Positions 1-9,749 of a stretch of DNA of 64,000 nt are shown piece after piece. Each line of letters opens with the position of its first letter. Within the stretch, counting starts at the first letter, position 1. The position numbers and the translations under genes are program-made. Origin of the DNA: Leptospira wolbachii serovar Codice str. CDC (GTDB lineage Bacteria > Spirochaetota > Leptospiria > Leptospirales > Leptospiraceae); contig NZ_AOGZ02000014.1 in assembly GCF_000332515.2 (NCBI RefSeq), positions 822,001 through 886,000 of the forward strand, given 5' to 3'. The notes beneath the pieces are model-generated. The model did not search any database and had not been told where the DNA came from. It saw nothing but the letters and a program-made list of their open reading frames with translations.

Positions 1-589
1 TTTTCTCTGGTAGGAGATAATCCCCTAACTTTACTTTATGAAACCCGGAACCAAATAAAAAAAGATCATCGATGGATTCATCTTCATTCCAACGAAAGTA
101 GGGATGGATTCCGAGTGCAAAAGGAAATTCTGTATCCGATTCATTGGCCAATCGATAAATGATCTTTAACTCTGAGGGGAAAAGTCGGTAACATTCTTTC
201 ACTTGGATTTGGGATAACAAAGTACCTTTCCAAATAGAAGGGATTTCCATTTCGAACTCAGCATAAGATTCTTTGTCACTCAACTCTTCTTTTACCAAAT
301 GCCTGGGAAGGTTGTGGTAGAGGCCATGTAAGGGAATTCCATTCCCATCGGTCAACCAATGCGTGCTGGGATAAAAAGGTTCTCTGGCCCAAGGATTGGG
401 TTCTAAACGATTCACCCAAGGAAACATAAGAAAAGACCCGGATGCGAAAAAAGGATCAGGGGCCTTATGTCCAGAAACAACGGACACGGATTTTCCGTCC
501 ACTGGCGAAAGGAGATGCAAACCAAGCCATTGGCCACCGCCTGTAGGGTGGGTTTCAAAACAAGACTGTTTTGTTTTCAGTTGGTACAA
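1..589 (-). CDS. Aldose 1-epimerase (galactose mutarotase) family protein, 3' end missing
   Basis: Read on the minus strand, the reading frame is open from 589 to the window edge, so the C-terminus is missing. The family interconverts alpha and beta anomers of aldoses. The translation shows family landmarks in order: FPWVNRL near residue 55, a HGLYHNLPR stretch, and GIHPYFR, the HPYF motif with a catalytic-type histidine. I chose the TTG at 587-589 as start because GGGAG lies 7 bases upstream of it and an in-frame stop is two codons upstream; the first ATG (about 426) would remove the first beta strands. It is divergent from sppA. The substrate is unknown, and it may be a hexose-6-phosphate mutarotase (YeaD type) instead. 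Confidence 0.8.
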   Translation of the reverse strand, partial: MYQLKTKQSCFETHPTGGGQWLGLHLLSPVDGKSVSVVSGHKAPDPFFASGSFLMFPWVNRLEPNPWAREPFYPSTHWLTDGNGIPLHGLYHNLPRHLVKEELSDKESYAEFEMEIPSIWKGTLLSQIQVKECYRLFPSELKIIYRLANESDTEFPFALGIHPYFRWNEDESIDDLFLFGSGFHKVKLGDYLLPEK

Positions 590-644
590 GATTTATCTCC
601 CAAAAATGATTGAAGTCATAGTTTGCCATCTTAGAAAGGTTTGT

Positions 645-1643
645 ATGCCTTTAAGAAAGCCTTTTCTTTTCGTTTGTATCGTTCTTCTTTCGGTTCTTTT
701 TGCCGAATCTTGTGTCATTGGGAACAGTCTGAACTTGTTACCACAAAGTGGCAAGGCTGATTTCGAAGAGAAACTCATTGCCGGAAGGGATCAAGAAAAA
801 ATCGTTATCATCTCCATCGAAGGTATGATTTCGGATGATTCCAAAGAAACCTTTTTTGGTACTTCCACGGAATCCATGGTCGCTCGGATCAAAGAGTCTC
901 TGAAATATGCAGAACGAGATCCAGATGTAAAGGGTGTGATTTTAAAAATCAACTCACCTGGTGGCACGGTCACAGCAAGTGACATTATCTACCAAGAAGT
1001 TCTCAAATTTAAGAACAGAAAGTCCATTCCTGTGTTTGCAGGATTTATGGATACCGCAGCGAGTGGAGCCTACTACATCGCAATGGCAACAGACGCTATC
1101 GGTGCTCACCCAACAACTGTTACAGGATCCGTAGGTGTCATCATGTCTGGGATCAATGTAAAAGAAGGTTTGGATAAAATTGGTGTGAAGGATCAATCCT
1201 TTACCTCTGGCCCAAACAAAGCGCTTGGTTCACCTACTACCGAGATGACTGGGGAACAAAGAAAAATACTTCAATCTATCATTGATAGTTTGTATGGTCG
1301 TTTTTTTGAGATCGTCAAAAAAGGAAGACCAAACGTAGGAGAGACTCGCCTCAGAGAAATTTGTGATGGAAGAATCTTTACTGCAGAACAAGCCAAAAAA
1401 GAAGGAATGATTGATTTCATCGGCTACTTTGATGACTTTGTTTACCAAATGATGCAACATCCAAAATTCCAAGGGAATCGCACAGGAAATCCTCGTGTCA
1501 TCACTTACCAAAGAGGAAAAGGTCGTGTGGACAACATTTACCAAGCAACTGATGGTAACAAAAATCCTTTTTCTTTAGGAATTGCTGATAAAATTTTAGG
1601 AACAGGAACCAATGCTAAATTTCTTTATCTTTGGGATCTATAA
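645..1643 (+). CDS. sppA: Signal peptide peptidase SppA, short (36 kDa) type
   Basis: Membrane-anchored serine protease of family S49 that degrades cleaved signal peptides. The start at 645 follows AGAAAGG with a 5-base gap; upstream in-frame starts (606, 396) run back into the divergent epimerase. Residues 5-24 form a signal anchor or lipoprotein-type signal ending in ESC. The S49 signature INSPGGTVTAS lies near residue 100. The nucleophile is probably Ser140 in TAASGAYYIA and the general base Lys192 in GPNKALGSP, the usual Ser/Lys dyad of the short form. At 332 residues it matches single-domain SppA rather than the 67 kDa duplicated enzyme of E. coli. Confidence 0.92.
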   Translation: MPLRKPFLFVCIVLLSVLFAESCVIGNSLNLLPQSGKADFEEKLIAGRDQEKIVIISIEGMISDDSKETFFGTSTESMVARIKESLKYAERDPDVKGVILKINSPGGTVTASDIIYQEVLKFKNRKSIPVFAGFMDTAASGAYYIAMATDAIGAHPTTVTGSVGVIMSGINVKEGLDKIGVKDQSFTSGPNKALGSPTTEMTGEQRKILQSIIDSLYGRFFEIVKKGRPNVGETRLREICDGRIFTAEQAKKEGMIDFIGYFDDFVYQMMQHPKFQGNRTGNPRVITYQRGKGRVDNIYQATDGNKNPFSLGIADKILGTGTNAKFLYLWDL

Positions 1644-1663
1644 TTTTTAAGGCCAACTAATCA

Positions 1664-3091
1664 ATGTTATTTAATTCTATTCCCTATTTACTGCTTTTTG
1701 CTTTCACGTATTTAATTTATTGGAATATTCCACAAAAAGGAAGAAAACCTTTATTGGTTATTTCTTCCCTAATTTTCTATGCATATTTCAGTTTTCCTTT
1801 TTTGTTCCACTTCCTACTTGTTATTTTAGTTAACTATGGGTTTAGCGAATGGATCTTTCGTAAAAAAGACAAAGGAGAAAAATACGGCCATTTACTGTTT
1901 AGTATTGTTGCATTAAACCTAATCAATTTAGGTTTTTTTAAATACTTCTACTTCATTACAGGTTCCCTATTTTCTTTGACTGGTTATCCTTCCTTTAAAG
2001 AAATCGCAGGTTCTTGGAGTATATTTTTACCTCTTGCCATTAGTTTTTATACCTTTCAAATCATTGCGGTACAGGTGGACATCCATAGAGGAATCATTGA
2101 AAAAAGAATGTCCGCAGTGGATTATTTTTTATTCATACTTTTTTTTCCGCAATTGATTGCAGGTCCCATCATGCGTTCTCAGGATTTCCTTCCGCAACTA
2201 GACCATCCAACAATTGATTCGGACCGAATGAAAAAAGGCCTATTCCTCATTATTGGTGGTCTTTTTAAAAAAGTAATCATCGCAGAAAACATTGCACCAA
2301 TCATTTCTCCTATCTATATGGATCCGTCCAAATTCGATAGTTTTTCGATATTTTTTAGTGTTCTTGCATTCGCCGTACAAGTGTATTGTGACTTTTCTGG
2401 ATACACGGATATGGCCCGCGGTTCGGCAAACCTACTTGGGTATGAGATTCCTGAAAACTTCCAAGGACCATTTTTTTCCCAATCGTTCCGGGAACTTTGG
2501 TCTAGATGGCATATCACACTTTCTTCCTGGTTACGCGATTATATCTATATCCCGCTGGGGGGAAGTAAAGGATCTATCTTTCGTTCGAATTTAAACTCTT
2601 TTATCACAATGTGTCTTGGAGGACTTTGGCATGGTGCCAATTGGGCTTTCGTGTTATGGGGGGCCTATTTGGGTGCTTTGATATGGATTGAAAGATCATT
2701 GTATTTGGGTCGGGGGAAAAAGAAACTTCTTTCAGACTCCATTCCCTTTATTGGAATTTTCCGTACGATAGTCATCTTCATCACCTTTTCTTTCTCCGGT
2801 GTATTTTTTCGCGCCGCCGCAAGAGGTGAGGAATCGATGAATGTAGCCTTCGAAATCTTTAAAGGTGTTTTGACTTTCCGCAATACTGGGGAAACATTAA
2901 GTCGAGTGGATGAGTTACCGACCTTTATTGCTTTGGGTTTTATGTTTAACTGGTTCCAACACTCCAACTTTGTGTATGAAAAACTAAAACCATACCAAAA
3001 TATCCTCCTTCCGTTTCTATCCGTAGTCATCTTGCTGCTACTAGGAATCTTTGGAGATGGTGGACAAGATTTTATCTACTTCCAGTTTTAA
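1664..3091 (+). CDS. MBOAT family O-acyltransferase (AlgI/DltB-like)
   Basis: Polytopic inner-membrane acyltransferase of 475 residues. The family moves acyl groups, often acetyl, across the membrane onto exopolysaccharide or cell-wall polymers. Visible landmarks are many hydrophobic segments, LWSRWHITLSSWLRDYIYIP around residue 280, and CLGGLWHGANWAFVLWG around residue 320 carrying the invariant membrane histidine of MBOAT enzymes. It starts 20 bases after sppA on the same strand with AAGG upstream. No AlgJ/AlgX-type SGNH partner is adjacent; the next gene is an unknown lipoprotein. The acceptor is therefore unknown, with lipopolysaccharide or another envelope glycan as candidates. Confidence 0.9.
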   Translation: MLFNSIPYLLLFAFTYLIYWNIPQKGRKPLLVISSLIFYAYFSFPFLFHFLLVILVNYGFSEWIFRKKDKGEKYGHLLFSIVALNLINLGFFKYFYFITGSLFSLTGYPSFKEIAGSWSIFLPLAISFYTFQIIAVQVDIHRGIIEKRMSAVDYFLFILFFPQLIAGPIMRSQDFLPQLDHPTIDSDRMKKGLFLIIGGLFKKVIIAENIAPIISPIYMDPSKFDSFSIFFSVLAFAVQVYCDFSGYTDMARGSANLLGYEIPENFQGPFFSQSFRELWSRWHITLSSWLRDYIYIPLGGSKGSIFRSNLNSFITMCLGGLWHGANWAFVLWGAYLGALIWIERSLYLGRGKKKLLSDSIPFIGIFRTIVIFITFSFSGVFFRAAARGEESMNVAFEIFKGVLTFRNTGETLSRVDELPTFIALGFMFNWFQHSNFVYEKLKPYQNILLPFLSVVILLLLGIFGDGGQDFIYFQF

Positions 3092-3137
3092 ATCTTCCCT
3101 TCTCAAAAGTAGGGACTATCACAAAAGATCGGAAAGG

Positions 3138-3782
3138 ATGATTCCCATTCTTTCCGTTTGCATCTTACTTTTTAATTTGCAGTGCGCTCCCAAAATGGAA
3201 TGGATTCGCTCCCTTCCTTCTGAGTATCCAAGGGATAATAAAATCACCCTTGGATTCTATTCACGACCGGCTGAAAAAAAATCGGCATTTGGATCCAGAC
3301 AATTCCTGCTGTATTGGAAGGAAGAAATTCATTTACTACCCAACTCCCAATTCACAAAAGTTTGGAGCGAGTGGAAAGTATATAAAGACCATTCTGAATT
3401 CCGCCATAAAGTAGGATTGGGAAACTTTGAAAAGTCTGGGGATTGGGTTCTGTTACAGACAAACAAACTCACTGAATCAGACTGTGTTTCCTCCGAGAAA
3501 ACAAAAACCATTCCAGATGGCGGAGATTGGTCAAAGTTGTTTCCCTGTTCTTCGTCAATTTCGCCAAACAACCGTTCGATAAATCATCGATTGTTATATT
3601 ATTATGATGGGAAATCACTTTATCCCTTACAATATGAATCGGGATACACGGAAGCTAACTTTGGCATTGCTTGGGAATCAGACCTTCCCTACACCAAGTC
3701 GAATTTGTTTGAAAAAGCTAAATTGAAATATGGAAAAAAAGAATTCCAACCCCACGTGTACAACCACGTGAAGTTGGATTGA
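3138..3782 (+). CDS. Putative lipoprotein of unknown function
   Basis: 214 residues with a short hydrophobic leader (MIPILSVCILLFNLQ) ending in Cys16, compatible with the relaxed leptospiral lipobox although Gln at -1 is not ideal. I start it at 3138, 46 bases after the MBOAT stop; GGAAAGG directly abuts this ATG. The open frame extends to 3051 inside the MBOAT gene, but that start would bury the signal peptide. The mature part has no motif I recognise and holds four cysteines. Placement directly after the acyltransferase suggests co-transcription and perhaps an accessory envelope role, which is inference from position only. Confidence 0.65.
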   Translation: MIPILSVCILLFNLQCAPKMEWIRSLPSEYPRDNKITLGFYSRPAEKKSAFGSRQFLLYWKEEIHLLPNSQFTKVWSEWKVYKDHSEFRHKVGLGNFEKSGDWVLLQTNKLTESDCVSSEKTKTIPDGGDWSKLFPCSSSISPNNRSINHRLLYYYDGKSLYPLQYESGYTEANFGIAWESDLPYTKSNLFEKAKLKYGKKEFQPHVYNHVKLD

Positions 3783-3798
3783 TTCGAAGATGAATCAA
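3779..3798. other. Inverted repeat between convergent genes
   Basis: TTGATTC and GAATCAA form a perfect 7-bp stem around a 6-base loop, overlapping the stop codon of the upstream lipoprotein gene. There is no U-run on the 3' side of either strand, so it is not a textbook intrinsic terminator. It may simply stabilise the 3' end of the transcript. Confidence 0.35.
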
Positions 3799-3838
3799 AA
3801 AAGGGTAACCATCTCTAGAAAGAATCATTACATATTGT

Positions 3839-4279
3839 TTATCTAAAAGCCACTACTGCACAAACACGTGCATATTCTTTATGTTCTACATTTGCTTTTT
3901 GTTCGAATTTAGTAATTCCATGTTGGCGGAAACCTTCACTTGCTTTTTTAGCAAAAGTGGATGCTTCGCAAAAGTTCCCTGCTTTGGAATGGGCAAGGCT
4001 TGCTAAGTATTGGATGGAAGCAAAACTTTTGTGTTCGCTCATTCCAATCGCTTCTCTAATTTTAATGGCTCGTGAATAATGTCCGGAAGCCAAATCAAAC
4101 TCTCCCATCCCCTCTTCTTCACTGGCAAGTTTTACCAGTTCGTTGGAGATTGCTGTCAGAGTTTCTTTGTCGTATTGGTTAATTAGGGAATCTAGGTCTT
4201 CATTCATAAAAGAAGACTCTCCAGCTGAAATCGAAGCAGTTAGTGCCAAAACTAGAATGGGTAGAATTGCTTTTTTCAT
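3839..4279 (-). CDS. Small secreted TPR-like protein
   Basis: 146 residues with a classical Sec signal peptide (MKKAILPILVLALTASISAG, cleavage near residue 20). The mature part is helical, with two or three degenerate tetratricopeptide-like repeats (ASGHYSRAIKIREAIG; ASIQYLASLAHSKAG; ASTFAKKASEGFRQHG). TPR units mediate protein contacts, so it is probably a periplasmic adaptor; the partner is unknown. The start is secure: GGAGGG sits 3 bases before ATG. It is monocistronic, convergent with the preceding lipoprotein gene, and preceded by a consensus sigma-54 promoter, which suggests control by nitrogen, stress or an enhancer-binding protein. Confidence 0.75.
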   Translation of the reverse strand: MKKAILPILVLALTASISAGESSFMNEDLDSLINQYDKETLTAISNELVKLASEEEGMGEFDLASGHYSRAIKIREAIGMSEHKSFASIQYLASLAHSKAGNFCEASTFAKKASEGFRQHGITKFEQKANVEHKEYARVCAVVAFR

Positions 4280-4312
4280 ATTCCCTCCGAACCAATTGTT
4301 CTCTTACAATAA

Positions 4313-4328
4313 TGCAACTATCGTGCCA
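4313..4328 (-). promoter_or_regulatory. Sigma-54 (RpoN) -24/-12 promoter
   Basis: On the minus strand the sequence is TGGCACG, four bases, TTGCA, an exact match to the sigma-54 consensus with the invariant GG and GC at the required 10-bp spacing. The expected start of transcription is near 4302, leaving a leader of about 23 bases that contains the GGAGGG ribosome-binding site of the TPR-like gene starting at 4279. Activation would need an AAA+ enhancer-binding protein; none is encoded in this window. Confidence 0.8.
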
Positions 4329-4624
4329 GGGCCAAAGTGCCACAAAACACGGAAGAATCGCAATTGGGAGAGTCAGCAGAGGGAACTTAGGACCAAAATG
4401 CTTAAATAGTACGCACAATGGTGAATTTGAAATAAATTTCCTAACCGATGAATGAGGAAGAAAGAAGGGAATTACGAAGCTGTCGGAAAGCCTTAAGCGA
4501 AGGGACTCCGAAGGGAAAGCCGGGAGATTGGTGACTGAATCTGACTGCGGGTGGAAAAGAAAGCCGCCTCGCTTTACGTCTGCGGCATCCTTCCCTTGGG
4601 GAGAGGTCGAAAAAAGGGAGAACC
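4329..4624. other. Intergenic stretch without a recognisable gene
   Basis: About 300 bases between the sigma-54 promoter and the end of the penicillin-binding protein gene. The part from 4450 to 4610 is noticeably richer in G and C than its surroundings and holds a GCCGC...GCGGC dyad near 4562-4585, but no U-run. Short open frames on either strand lack ribosome-binding sites. It would be the place for an enhancer-binding-protein site upstream of the sigma-54 promoter, but I cannot point to one. Confidence 0.4.
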
Positions 4625-7042
4625 TTATTTCAATTCTTCATCGGAGATCTCTAATTCTCTTTGGAGAAAGTCGGTTAGGTCCATGGACCGGTAGTGGTCA
4701 CGATCCCCATCACACTGTCTACCACCGGGAACGGCCAAAGTTCGACCTGCAATGGTAATCGGTTTTAAAAATAAGTTCCCCGTCAAAGGACAGTTAGGTC
4801 CTGGAGACAGACCATTAAAAGCACAAGTGGCTCCCTTAACGACATCTGCTGGGATCTCTTCTGCACGTCCATTGGGATAAAATACCGGGTATGGGCCTTC
4901 GTTGTACCAGCGAGAGTAGATTTTTCCCCAAATCGGTGCTGCCACTCCTGCCGCAGTGACCCCTTTTCCAAGAGAAAGCGAGGATTTATCAAATCCCATC
5001 CAAACGATGGATGTGTATTTTGGGTCGAAACCTGCATACCAAACATTGGTATAAGAAGAAGTGGATCCAGTTTTTCCACCAGACTCTCCCTTATAATTTC
5101 CTTTGTCGGCTGCACGAAGGGCTTGTGTGGGAGTTCCTCCCATTGCCACACCAATTAACATTTGTTTAATGATATAAGCAGTAGCCTCGGGAATAATTTG
5201 GATAGATCCATTTTTTGCCTCTTCGGCAAGAGTCTCCTGGACTTCCTTTTCTTTATTGTAAACCACAGTTCCACTTTGGTTGAGAACATAACGAACACTA
5301 AAAGGAATTACATCTTTACCTTTGTTAGCAAGAATCGAGTAACCAAGTGCCATTTCATAAGGGGTCAGTTCTGCCACACCCAGGGCCAAAGCGGGGCCAG
5401 TGGGGAACCTGGATTTATTTGTTTTTGTTACTTTAGAAGCAAAATCAATCACCGAATCGGTTCCTGTTCTCATAAGCACTTGAACAGAAACAATATTTAA
5501 GGATAAAGAAAGTGCACGAGAGAGAGGAACCATTCCTCTAAAATCTCCAGAGATGTCTTGCGGCGAATACCCTTCTCCTTCTTCCGTAATTGTTGTGAGA
5601 GGGGCATCCATAATTCCTGTTCCGGAACCAACGGCTCTATTCTGGATGGCTGCCGCATAAACAAAGGGTTTGAAAGCAGATCCGGTCTGGCGTCTCGCCT
5701 GCATAGCTCGGTTAAACTGGTTTTTGGGAGAGAACCTAGAACCACCTACCATCGTTTGGATATATCCTGTTTGGTGGTCAATCGTGACAATAGCACCTTC
5801 TACGTGTAAGTTGGAAGAAAATACAAGAGAAGACCTTTGGAATTCTTTCACTGCAGAACTTTCGTTCTCCGAAGGGATAAAGTCAGTCAAAAGTTCCAAG
5901 GCAGGAGCCATTTCTTTTTCTAAATGAAGGCGAAATACTTGTCTATCATCCAGACTAGTTACATAAGGCACTCCCACTGGAAAAATAGAACCGAATAAAT
6001 TGTATAAAGAAACAAGACCTCTGTCCGCACGACCCACATAACGAAAGTTTGCTCCGAATGCATATTTATCTTGTTCGATGAGGCCTTTCCTGAGTTCTTC
6101 TTCCGCGATCTCTTGTTTTCTAACGTCGATCGTTGTATACACTCGTAAACCACCAGTATACAATGCCTCTTCCCCAAGTTCCTTCTCTAAAATTTGACGT
6201 ACCCATTCTGTAAAGTAAGGAGCTCTGTTGAGTTTGGCCCCCCAAGTAGATCGAGAAGGAGATTGAGTGATGACAACAGGCCAATATCTATCCCAAAAAT
6301 CATCGTGGATTTTTTGCACTTGGTCTTTGGGAATGAATCCATTTTTTGCCATAAGGCCCAAAACAACCAACTGCGCTTGTTTTGCTTCTTTTGGGTTTTT
6401 AAATGGGGAATAGGTAACCGGAGCTTTCGGTAGACGTGCAAGCATGGCCGCTTCTGCGATACTTAAATCTCTTACATCTTTCTGAAAATAAACATTCGCA
6501 GCAGAAGAAAGGCCTGTAGTTCCATGACCCAAATAAATTAAGTTAAAATAAATTTCTAAAATTTCTTCTTTGGTGTACTCTTGTTCAATTTGTAAGGTGA
6601 GGAGAGCCTCTAAAAACTTACGACCAAAGGTTTTTTTCCTTTGTTGTAAAATGGTTTTTGCTAACTGCTGGGTGAGAGTAGACCCGCCTTGGACAATTCG
6701 TCCAGCAAATACGTTTTTAATCGCCGCACGAACTATCGCTAAAAAATCGATCCCGAAGTGATTGAAAAAGTTATCATCCTCAACAGAAAGAAATGCATGA
6801 ATGACATGGGGAGGAATGTCACTGTATTTTAATAATTCTTGTTTGTGGCGATAGAGTTCTGCGAACAAAACTCCATTGGAATCATAAAGTTTAGTAGGTG
6901 TTGTGGGTTGGTAGGATGCCAACTTTTGTAACTCTTTTCCTTTATTTACCTCAGATAAGATATATCCAAAAAAGAAACCACCGAGGAGTGCAATGCTAAA
7001 GAAAGTAGTAATAGTGATTCGAAGTGTTTTTTCTTTGTTCAT
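4625..7042 (-). CDS. mrcA: Bifunctional class A penicillin-binding protein (PBP1A type)
   Basis: 805 residues. It polymerises lipid II and cross-links peptidoglycan in the periplasm. A single N-terminal membrane anchor (residues 8-30) precedes a GT51 glycosyltransferase domain with [12 protein letters not shown] (Glu88 catalytic) and [11 protein letters not shown] (119-129). The transpeptidase domain has the SxxK motif GSAFKPF (Ser455), an SLN motif in [10 protein letters not shown], and KTG in GGKTGSTSS. The tail includes [14 protein letters not shown] and a CDGDRDH segment. It lies 4 bases from the upstream metallo-hydrolase gene, so the two are probably co-transcribed. Orthology to mrcA rather than pbpC or mrcB rests on overall organisation. 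Confidence 0.93.
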   Translation of the reverse strand: MNKEKTLRITITTFFSIALLGGFFFGYILSEVNKGKELQKLASYQPTTPTKLYDSNGVLFAELYRHKQELLKYSDIPPHVIHAFLSVEDDNFFNHFGIDFLAIVRAAIKNVFAGRIVQGGSTLTQQLAKTILQQRKKTFGRKFLEALLTLQIEQEYTKEEILEIYFNLIYLGHGTTGLSSAANVYFQKDVRDLSIAEAAMLARLPKAPVTYSPFKNPKEAKQAQLVVLGLMAKNGFIPKDQVQKIHDDFWDRYWPVVITQSPSRSTWGAKLNRAPYFTEWVRQILEKELGEEALYTGGLRVYTTIDVRKQEIAEEELRKGLIEQDKYAFGANFRYVGRADRGLVSLYNLFGSIFPVGVPYVTSLDDRQVFRLHLEKEMAPALELLTDFIPSENESSAVKEFQRSSLVFSSNLHVEGAIVTIDHQTGYIQTMVGGSRFSPKNQFNRAMQARRQTGSAFKPFVYAAAIQNRAVGSGTGIMDAPLTTITEEGEGYSPQDISGDFRGMVPLSRALSLSLNIVSVQVLMRTGTDSVIDFASKVTKTNKSRFPTGPALALGVAELTPYEMALGYSILANKGKDVIPFSVRYVLNQSGTVVYNKEKEVQETLAEEAKNGSIQIIPEATAYIIKQMLIGVAMGGTPTQALRAADKGNYKGESGGKTGSTSSYTNVWYAGFDPKYTSIVWMGFDKSSLSLGKGVTAAGVAAPIWGKIYSRWYNEGPYPVFYPNGRAEEIPADVVKGATCAFNGLSPGPNCPLTGNLFLKPITIAGRTLAVPGGRQCDGDRDHYRSMDLTDFLQRELEISDEELK

Positions 7043-7046
7043 AGTA

Positions 7047-8039
7047 TTATAGGTGGAATCGCAATCCTTCCCTTGCTAAATGAATTTTTAATTTTTTTTC
7101 GCCTAACTGTTCTTTGTGGAGCTTGGCATCATTATAAATTTCGTAAATTTTTTCATCGGAGTAACTTGGTTCGTGATGAGTTAAAACTAAATTCTTTACC
7201 TTCCACGAGGAGGCACAATTCACAGACATAGTGTATGCTGTGTGCCCCCAGTCAAACTTGGAGAAAGATTCGTCTAACGTGTATTGTGTGTCGAGTATGA
7301 GTAAATCCGCCTCGGCAAAGAAGGGATGGCATTCATGGATTAAGTCCATGTCCCCTCCCGTAAACTCAGCATCGGTGGCAAAAATAAATATTTTTCCGGC
7401 ACGATTTGTAAACTTATAAGCAAAAGACCCACCTGGGTGTTTCAGTGGGTAACACTCCACTTTCATTCCTGATGCAAATTCCAGAACATCTCCCGGAAAA
7501 AAAAGTTTAAAGTCCTTGGCCGATCCTGTTCCATCCAAAGGAACCGGAAAGTATTCTGGTTCTTGTTGTTTTTGGAGTCTGGATTCCAAATCCGAATAGG
7601 GAGAATAAAAATTAAGAAGGAAATCGGGAAAATAAATGGGTTTGAAAAAAGGAAGGCCTTGGATATGGTCCCAGTGGGTGTGGGTAATAAAAAATGAAAC
7701 TGTCCTTTTTAGCTTAGTGGAAAGATAATCGGAGACAAGTTCGTCCCCTAAATTCCTGAGACCCGTTCCCATGTCCAAAATATAGACTTCTCCCTCATCG
7801 TCTGTGACAGAAACACAAGTGGTGTCAGAACCTGTGACAAATTTTAGATGGTAAGGAAGGTCTTGCCAAAATTCATCCGCCGAAACCCGAGCCCCCGTTT
7901 GCCTATAGAGGTCCAGAATATCGATAATTTTTTTGCGGTAGTCTTGGTTTCGGAGGGGACTCGCTATGGAGCCGCGGACTCCGTAGAGTTGCACAATCAC
8001 TTCCTCGATGCTAGGAAATCGACTTTCCTTGTCACTCAA
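7047..8039 (-). CDS. Metallo-beta-lactamase-fold hydrolase (PhnP-like group)
   Basis: 330-residue cytoplasmic protein without a signal peptide. The binuclear metal motif HTHWDH sits near residues 119-124 in [17 protein letters not shown], with later ligands in the [12 protein letters not shown] and FATDAEF regions and LTHHEPSY near residue 290. The opening [11 protein letters not shown] is typical of the COG1235 group (PhnP-like phosphodiesterases, RNase Z relatives). The exact substrate cannot be read from the sequence; cyclic nucleotide, phosphodiester or RNA ends are possible. It is divergent from the rhomboid gene and leads into the penicillin-binding protein gene, but a functional link with cell-wall synthesis is not implied. 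Confidence 0.8.
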   Translation of the reverse strand: MSDKESRFPSIEEVIVQLYGVRGSIASPLRNQDYRKKIIDILDLYRQTGARVSADEFWQDLPYHLKFVTGSDTTCVSVTDDEGEVYILDMGTGLRNLGDELVSDYLSTKLKRTVSFFITHTHWDHIQGLPFFKPIYFPDFLLNFYSPYSDLESRLQKQQEPEYFPVPLDGTGSAKDFKLFFPGDVLEFASGMKVECYPLKHPGGSFAYKFTNRAGKIFIFATDAEFTGGDMDLIHECHPFFAEADLLILDTQYTLDESFSKFDWGHTAYTMSVNCASSWKVKNLVLTHHEPSYSDEKIYEIYNDAKLHKEQLGEKKLKIHLAREGLRFHL

Positions 8040-8058
8040 GATTTGCGACCTTGAATTT

Positions 8059-8883
8059 ATGGCCTCTCGTTACCCAGGATATGAACTCCGATTTGGACCT
8101 CCCATGGTTCCCGTTGTACGCACTCTCATGATTATCAATGCAATTCTTTTCCTTCTGCAGATGGCAACGAAATTGGCTTTTCATTCTCCTATCATAGAAC
8201 TGTATTTCGGGCTTACTCCGGAATTGGTTTTTCACGGTTGGGTCTGGCAACTCTTAAGTTATGCCTTCCTCCACGGAAGTTTTCTTCATATTCTTTTTAA
8301 TATGCTGAGTCTTTGGATGTTTGGTTCAGAACTGGCAGAAATTTGGGGAGAACGGGCTTTTTTAAAGTTCTATCTGTTTACCGCATTTTTAGGTGGGATT
8401 TGTACCATTGTTGCCCATTTTTTTGGCGTCTCCCAGGGACTTGTCGTTGGTGCCAGTGCCAGTATCTATGGCCTCCTCGTTGCTTATGCAATGACTTGGC
8501 CCAATCGTGAACTTTTAGTTTTTCTGATTTTTCCCATGCGGGCCAAATACTTTGTCATGATCGTTATGCTTATGGTCCTTTTTGCGCAAGGGGAACGTGT
8601 GGCCCATTTTGCTCACTTAGGAGGAGCCATTGGCGGCTTCCTGTTAATGAAAATCTATACTGGTTGGAAAAATACAAAAGCATCCGTTCCGACTTGGTCT
8701 TTGTCACGATATCTGCAAAAACGTAGGTTTTTAAGGTACCAAGAGGAAATGGCCAAAAGAGAAAATGCGAAAACAAAAGTGGATGAACTTTTGGAAAAAA
8801 TTTCTAAAAATGGAATGGAATCCCTATCTCGTAGCGAACGAAAATTCCTCAATGATGCTTCGCAAAAATATTTCAACGAGTGA
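8059..8883 (+). CDS. Rhomboid family intramembrane serine protease
   Basis: 274 residues, six or so hydrophobic segments. Rhomboids cleave transmembrane helices within the bilayer. The catalytic dyad is visible: Ser133 in GASASIYG and a histidine in AHFAHLGGAIGG, and loop 1 carries LLSYAFLHGSFLHILFNMLSL with the family HxxxN pattern. After the core there is a 75-residue charged, helical cytoplasmic tail. I start at 8059 (MASRYPGYELRFG) since the upstream in-frame ATG at 8008 lies inside the divergent gene. Its stop overlaps the GTG start of the lipoate ligase, so it heads a three-gene operon ending with glyA. Confidence 0.9.
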   Translation: MASRYPGYELRFGPPMVPVVRTLMIINAILFLLQMATKLAFHSPIIELYFGLTPELVFHGWVWQLLSYAFLHGSFLHILFNMLSLWMFGSELAEIWGERAFLKFYLFTAFLGGICTIVAHFFGVSQGLVVGASASIYGLLVAYAMTWPNRELLVFLIFPMRAKYFVMIVMLMVLFAQGERVAHFAHLGGAIGGFLLMKIYTGWKNTKASVPTWSLSRYLQKRRFLRYQEEMAKRENAKTKVDELLEKISKNGMESLSRSERKFLNDASQKYFNE

Positions 8884-9749
8884 ATTCTAAGGTATTTTAT
8901 TTTCCACAAATCCCTCCCAGATCACCTTACTATAATTTGGCGATTGAAGAGGCATTGTCTCTTCAGTTGGTTTCGCAAAATCTCACTGCGGGAGTGAGAC
9001 TCTGGAAAAATCCAGATTCCATTATTTTAGGCCTTTCTGAAAATCCCTTCCGCAATATCAAAGAAGAAGTGGTAAAAAGATACGAAACGGAAGCCCGCAC
9101 CAAGGGATTCCAAAAAAAACCAAAACCTAATTTTTGTTATATTGCTCGGCGAGCGTCGGGAGGAGGAACTGTATTTCACTCCCTCACAGGAAATATCAAC
9201 TATTCCCTCTATGTGAATTTAAACGAAAGAAAAGAACTCTTTCCCGTCAAAGATTCCTATGGTATTTTACTTGGGATTGTGACAAAATCTTTAGAAAGGC
9301 AAAACATCCATTGTACTCCCAAGGGAAAATCGGATTTAGTTTTAGAAAAAAATGGAATCTTTAAAAAGATTTCCGGGAATGCCCAGTTTCGAAAACGCAA
9401 CTGCATTGTCCAACATGGCACATTGATTTTGGAAGAAACTCTCATTGAACGAGTGGCCGAAGTCCTCCACCACCCACCAGAAGAACCTGACTACCGTAAA
9501 GAAAGAACCCATAAGGACTTTCTTACTTCCCTTCCCGATTTTTTTTCGGAAAGTATTTGGGCAAAAGATCTAGTTTCCGAAGTTTTTTCCTATTTAGGAG
9601 AAAAGGCCCCCGAAGATTTTTCAAAAATTTCCTTCTTTGGCCCGGACTTTTCTACTTTTCGGAAACTCGTCCTCCAGGAATCTGAATCTATTCGTAAGAA
9701 GAAATACCAAAATCCAGACTATACACTCCACAGAGAAATTCCCACATGA
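8880..9749 (+). CDS. lplA: Lipoate-protein ligase A family protein
   Basis: 289 residues. The family attaches lipoate or octanoate to lipoyl domains of 2-oxoacid dehydrogenases and the glycine cleavage H protein. The signature [20 protein letters not shown] (about residues 92-111) matches the RRxSGGGxVxH motif, and [11 protein letters not shown] carries the loop that contacts the lipoyl-AMP intermediate. It starts with GTG overlapping the rhomboid stop (GTGA) and ends with ATGA shared with glyA. The coupling to glyA fits one-carbon/glycine metabolism, because the glycine cleavage system needs lipoylation. Amidotransferase (LipM/LipL) activity cannot be excluded. Confidence 0.85.
   Translation: MNSKVFYFPQIPPRSPYYNLAIEEALSLQLVSQNLTAGVRLWKNPDSIILGLSENPFRNIKEEVVKRYETEARTKGFQKKPKPNFCYIARRASGGGTVFHSLTGNINYSLYVNLNERKELFPVKDSYGILLGIVTKSLERQNIHCTPKGKSDLVLEKNGIFKKISGNAQFRKRNCIVQHGTLILEETLIERVAEVLHHPPEEPDYRKERTHKDFLTSLPDFFSESIWAKDLVSEVFSYLGEKAPEDFSKISFFGPDFSTFRKLVLQESESIRKKKYQNPDYTLHREIPT

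Noticed and set aside
396..644. Long N-terminal extension of SppA
   Set aside because: It overlaps the divergent epimerase gene and contains no signal-like segment; the ATG at 645 has AGAAAGG in front and starts a clean signal peptide.
4528..4758. Plus-strand open frame in the GC-richer intergenic region
   Set aside because: It runs into the antisense of the penicillin-binding protein gene, lacks a ribosome-binding site and shows no protein-like pattern.
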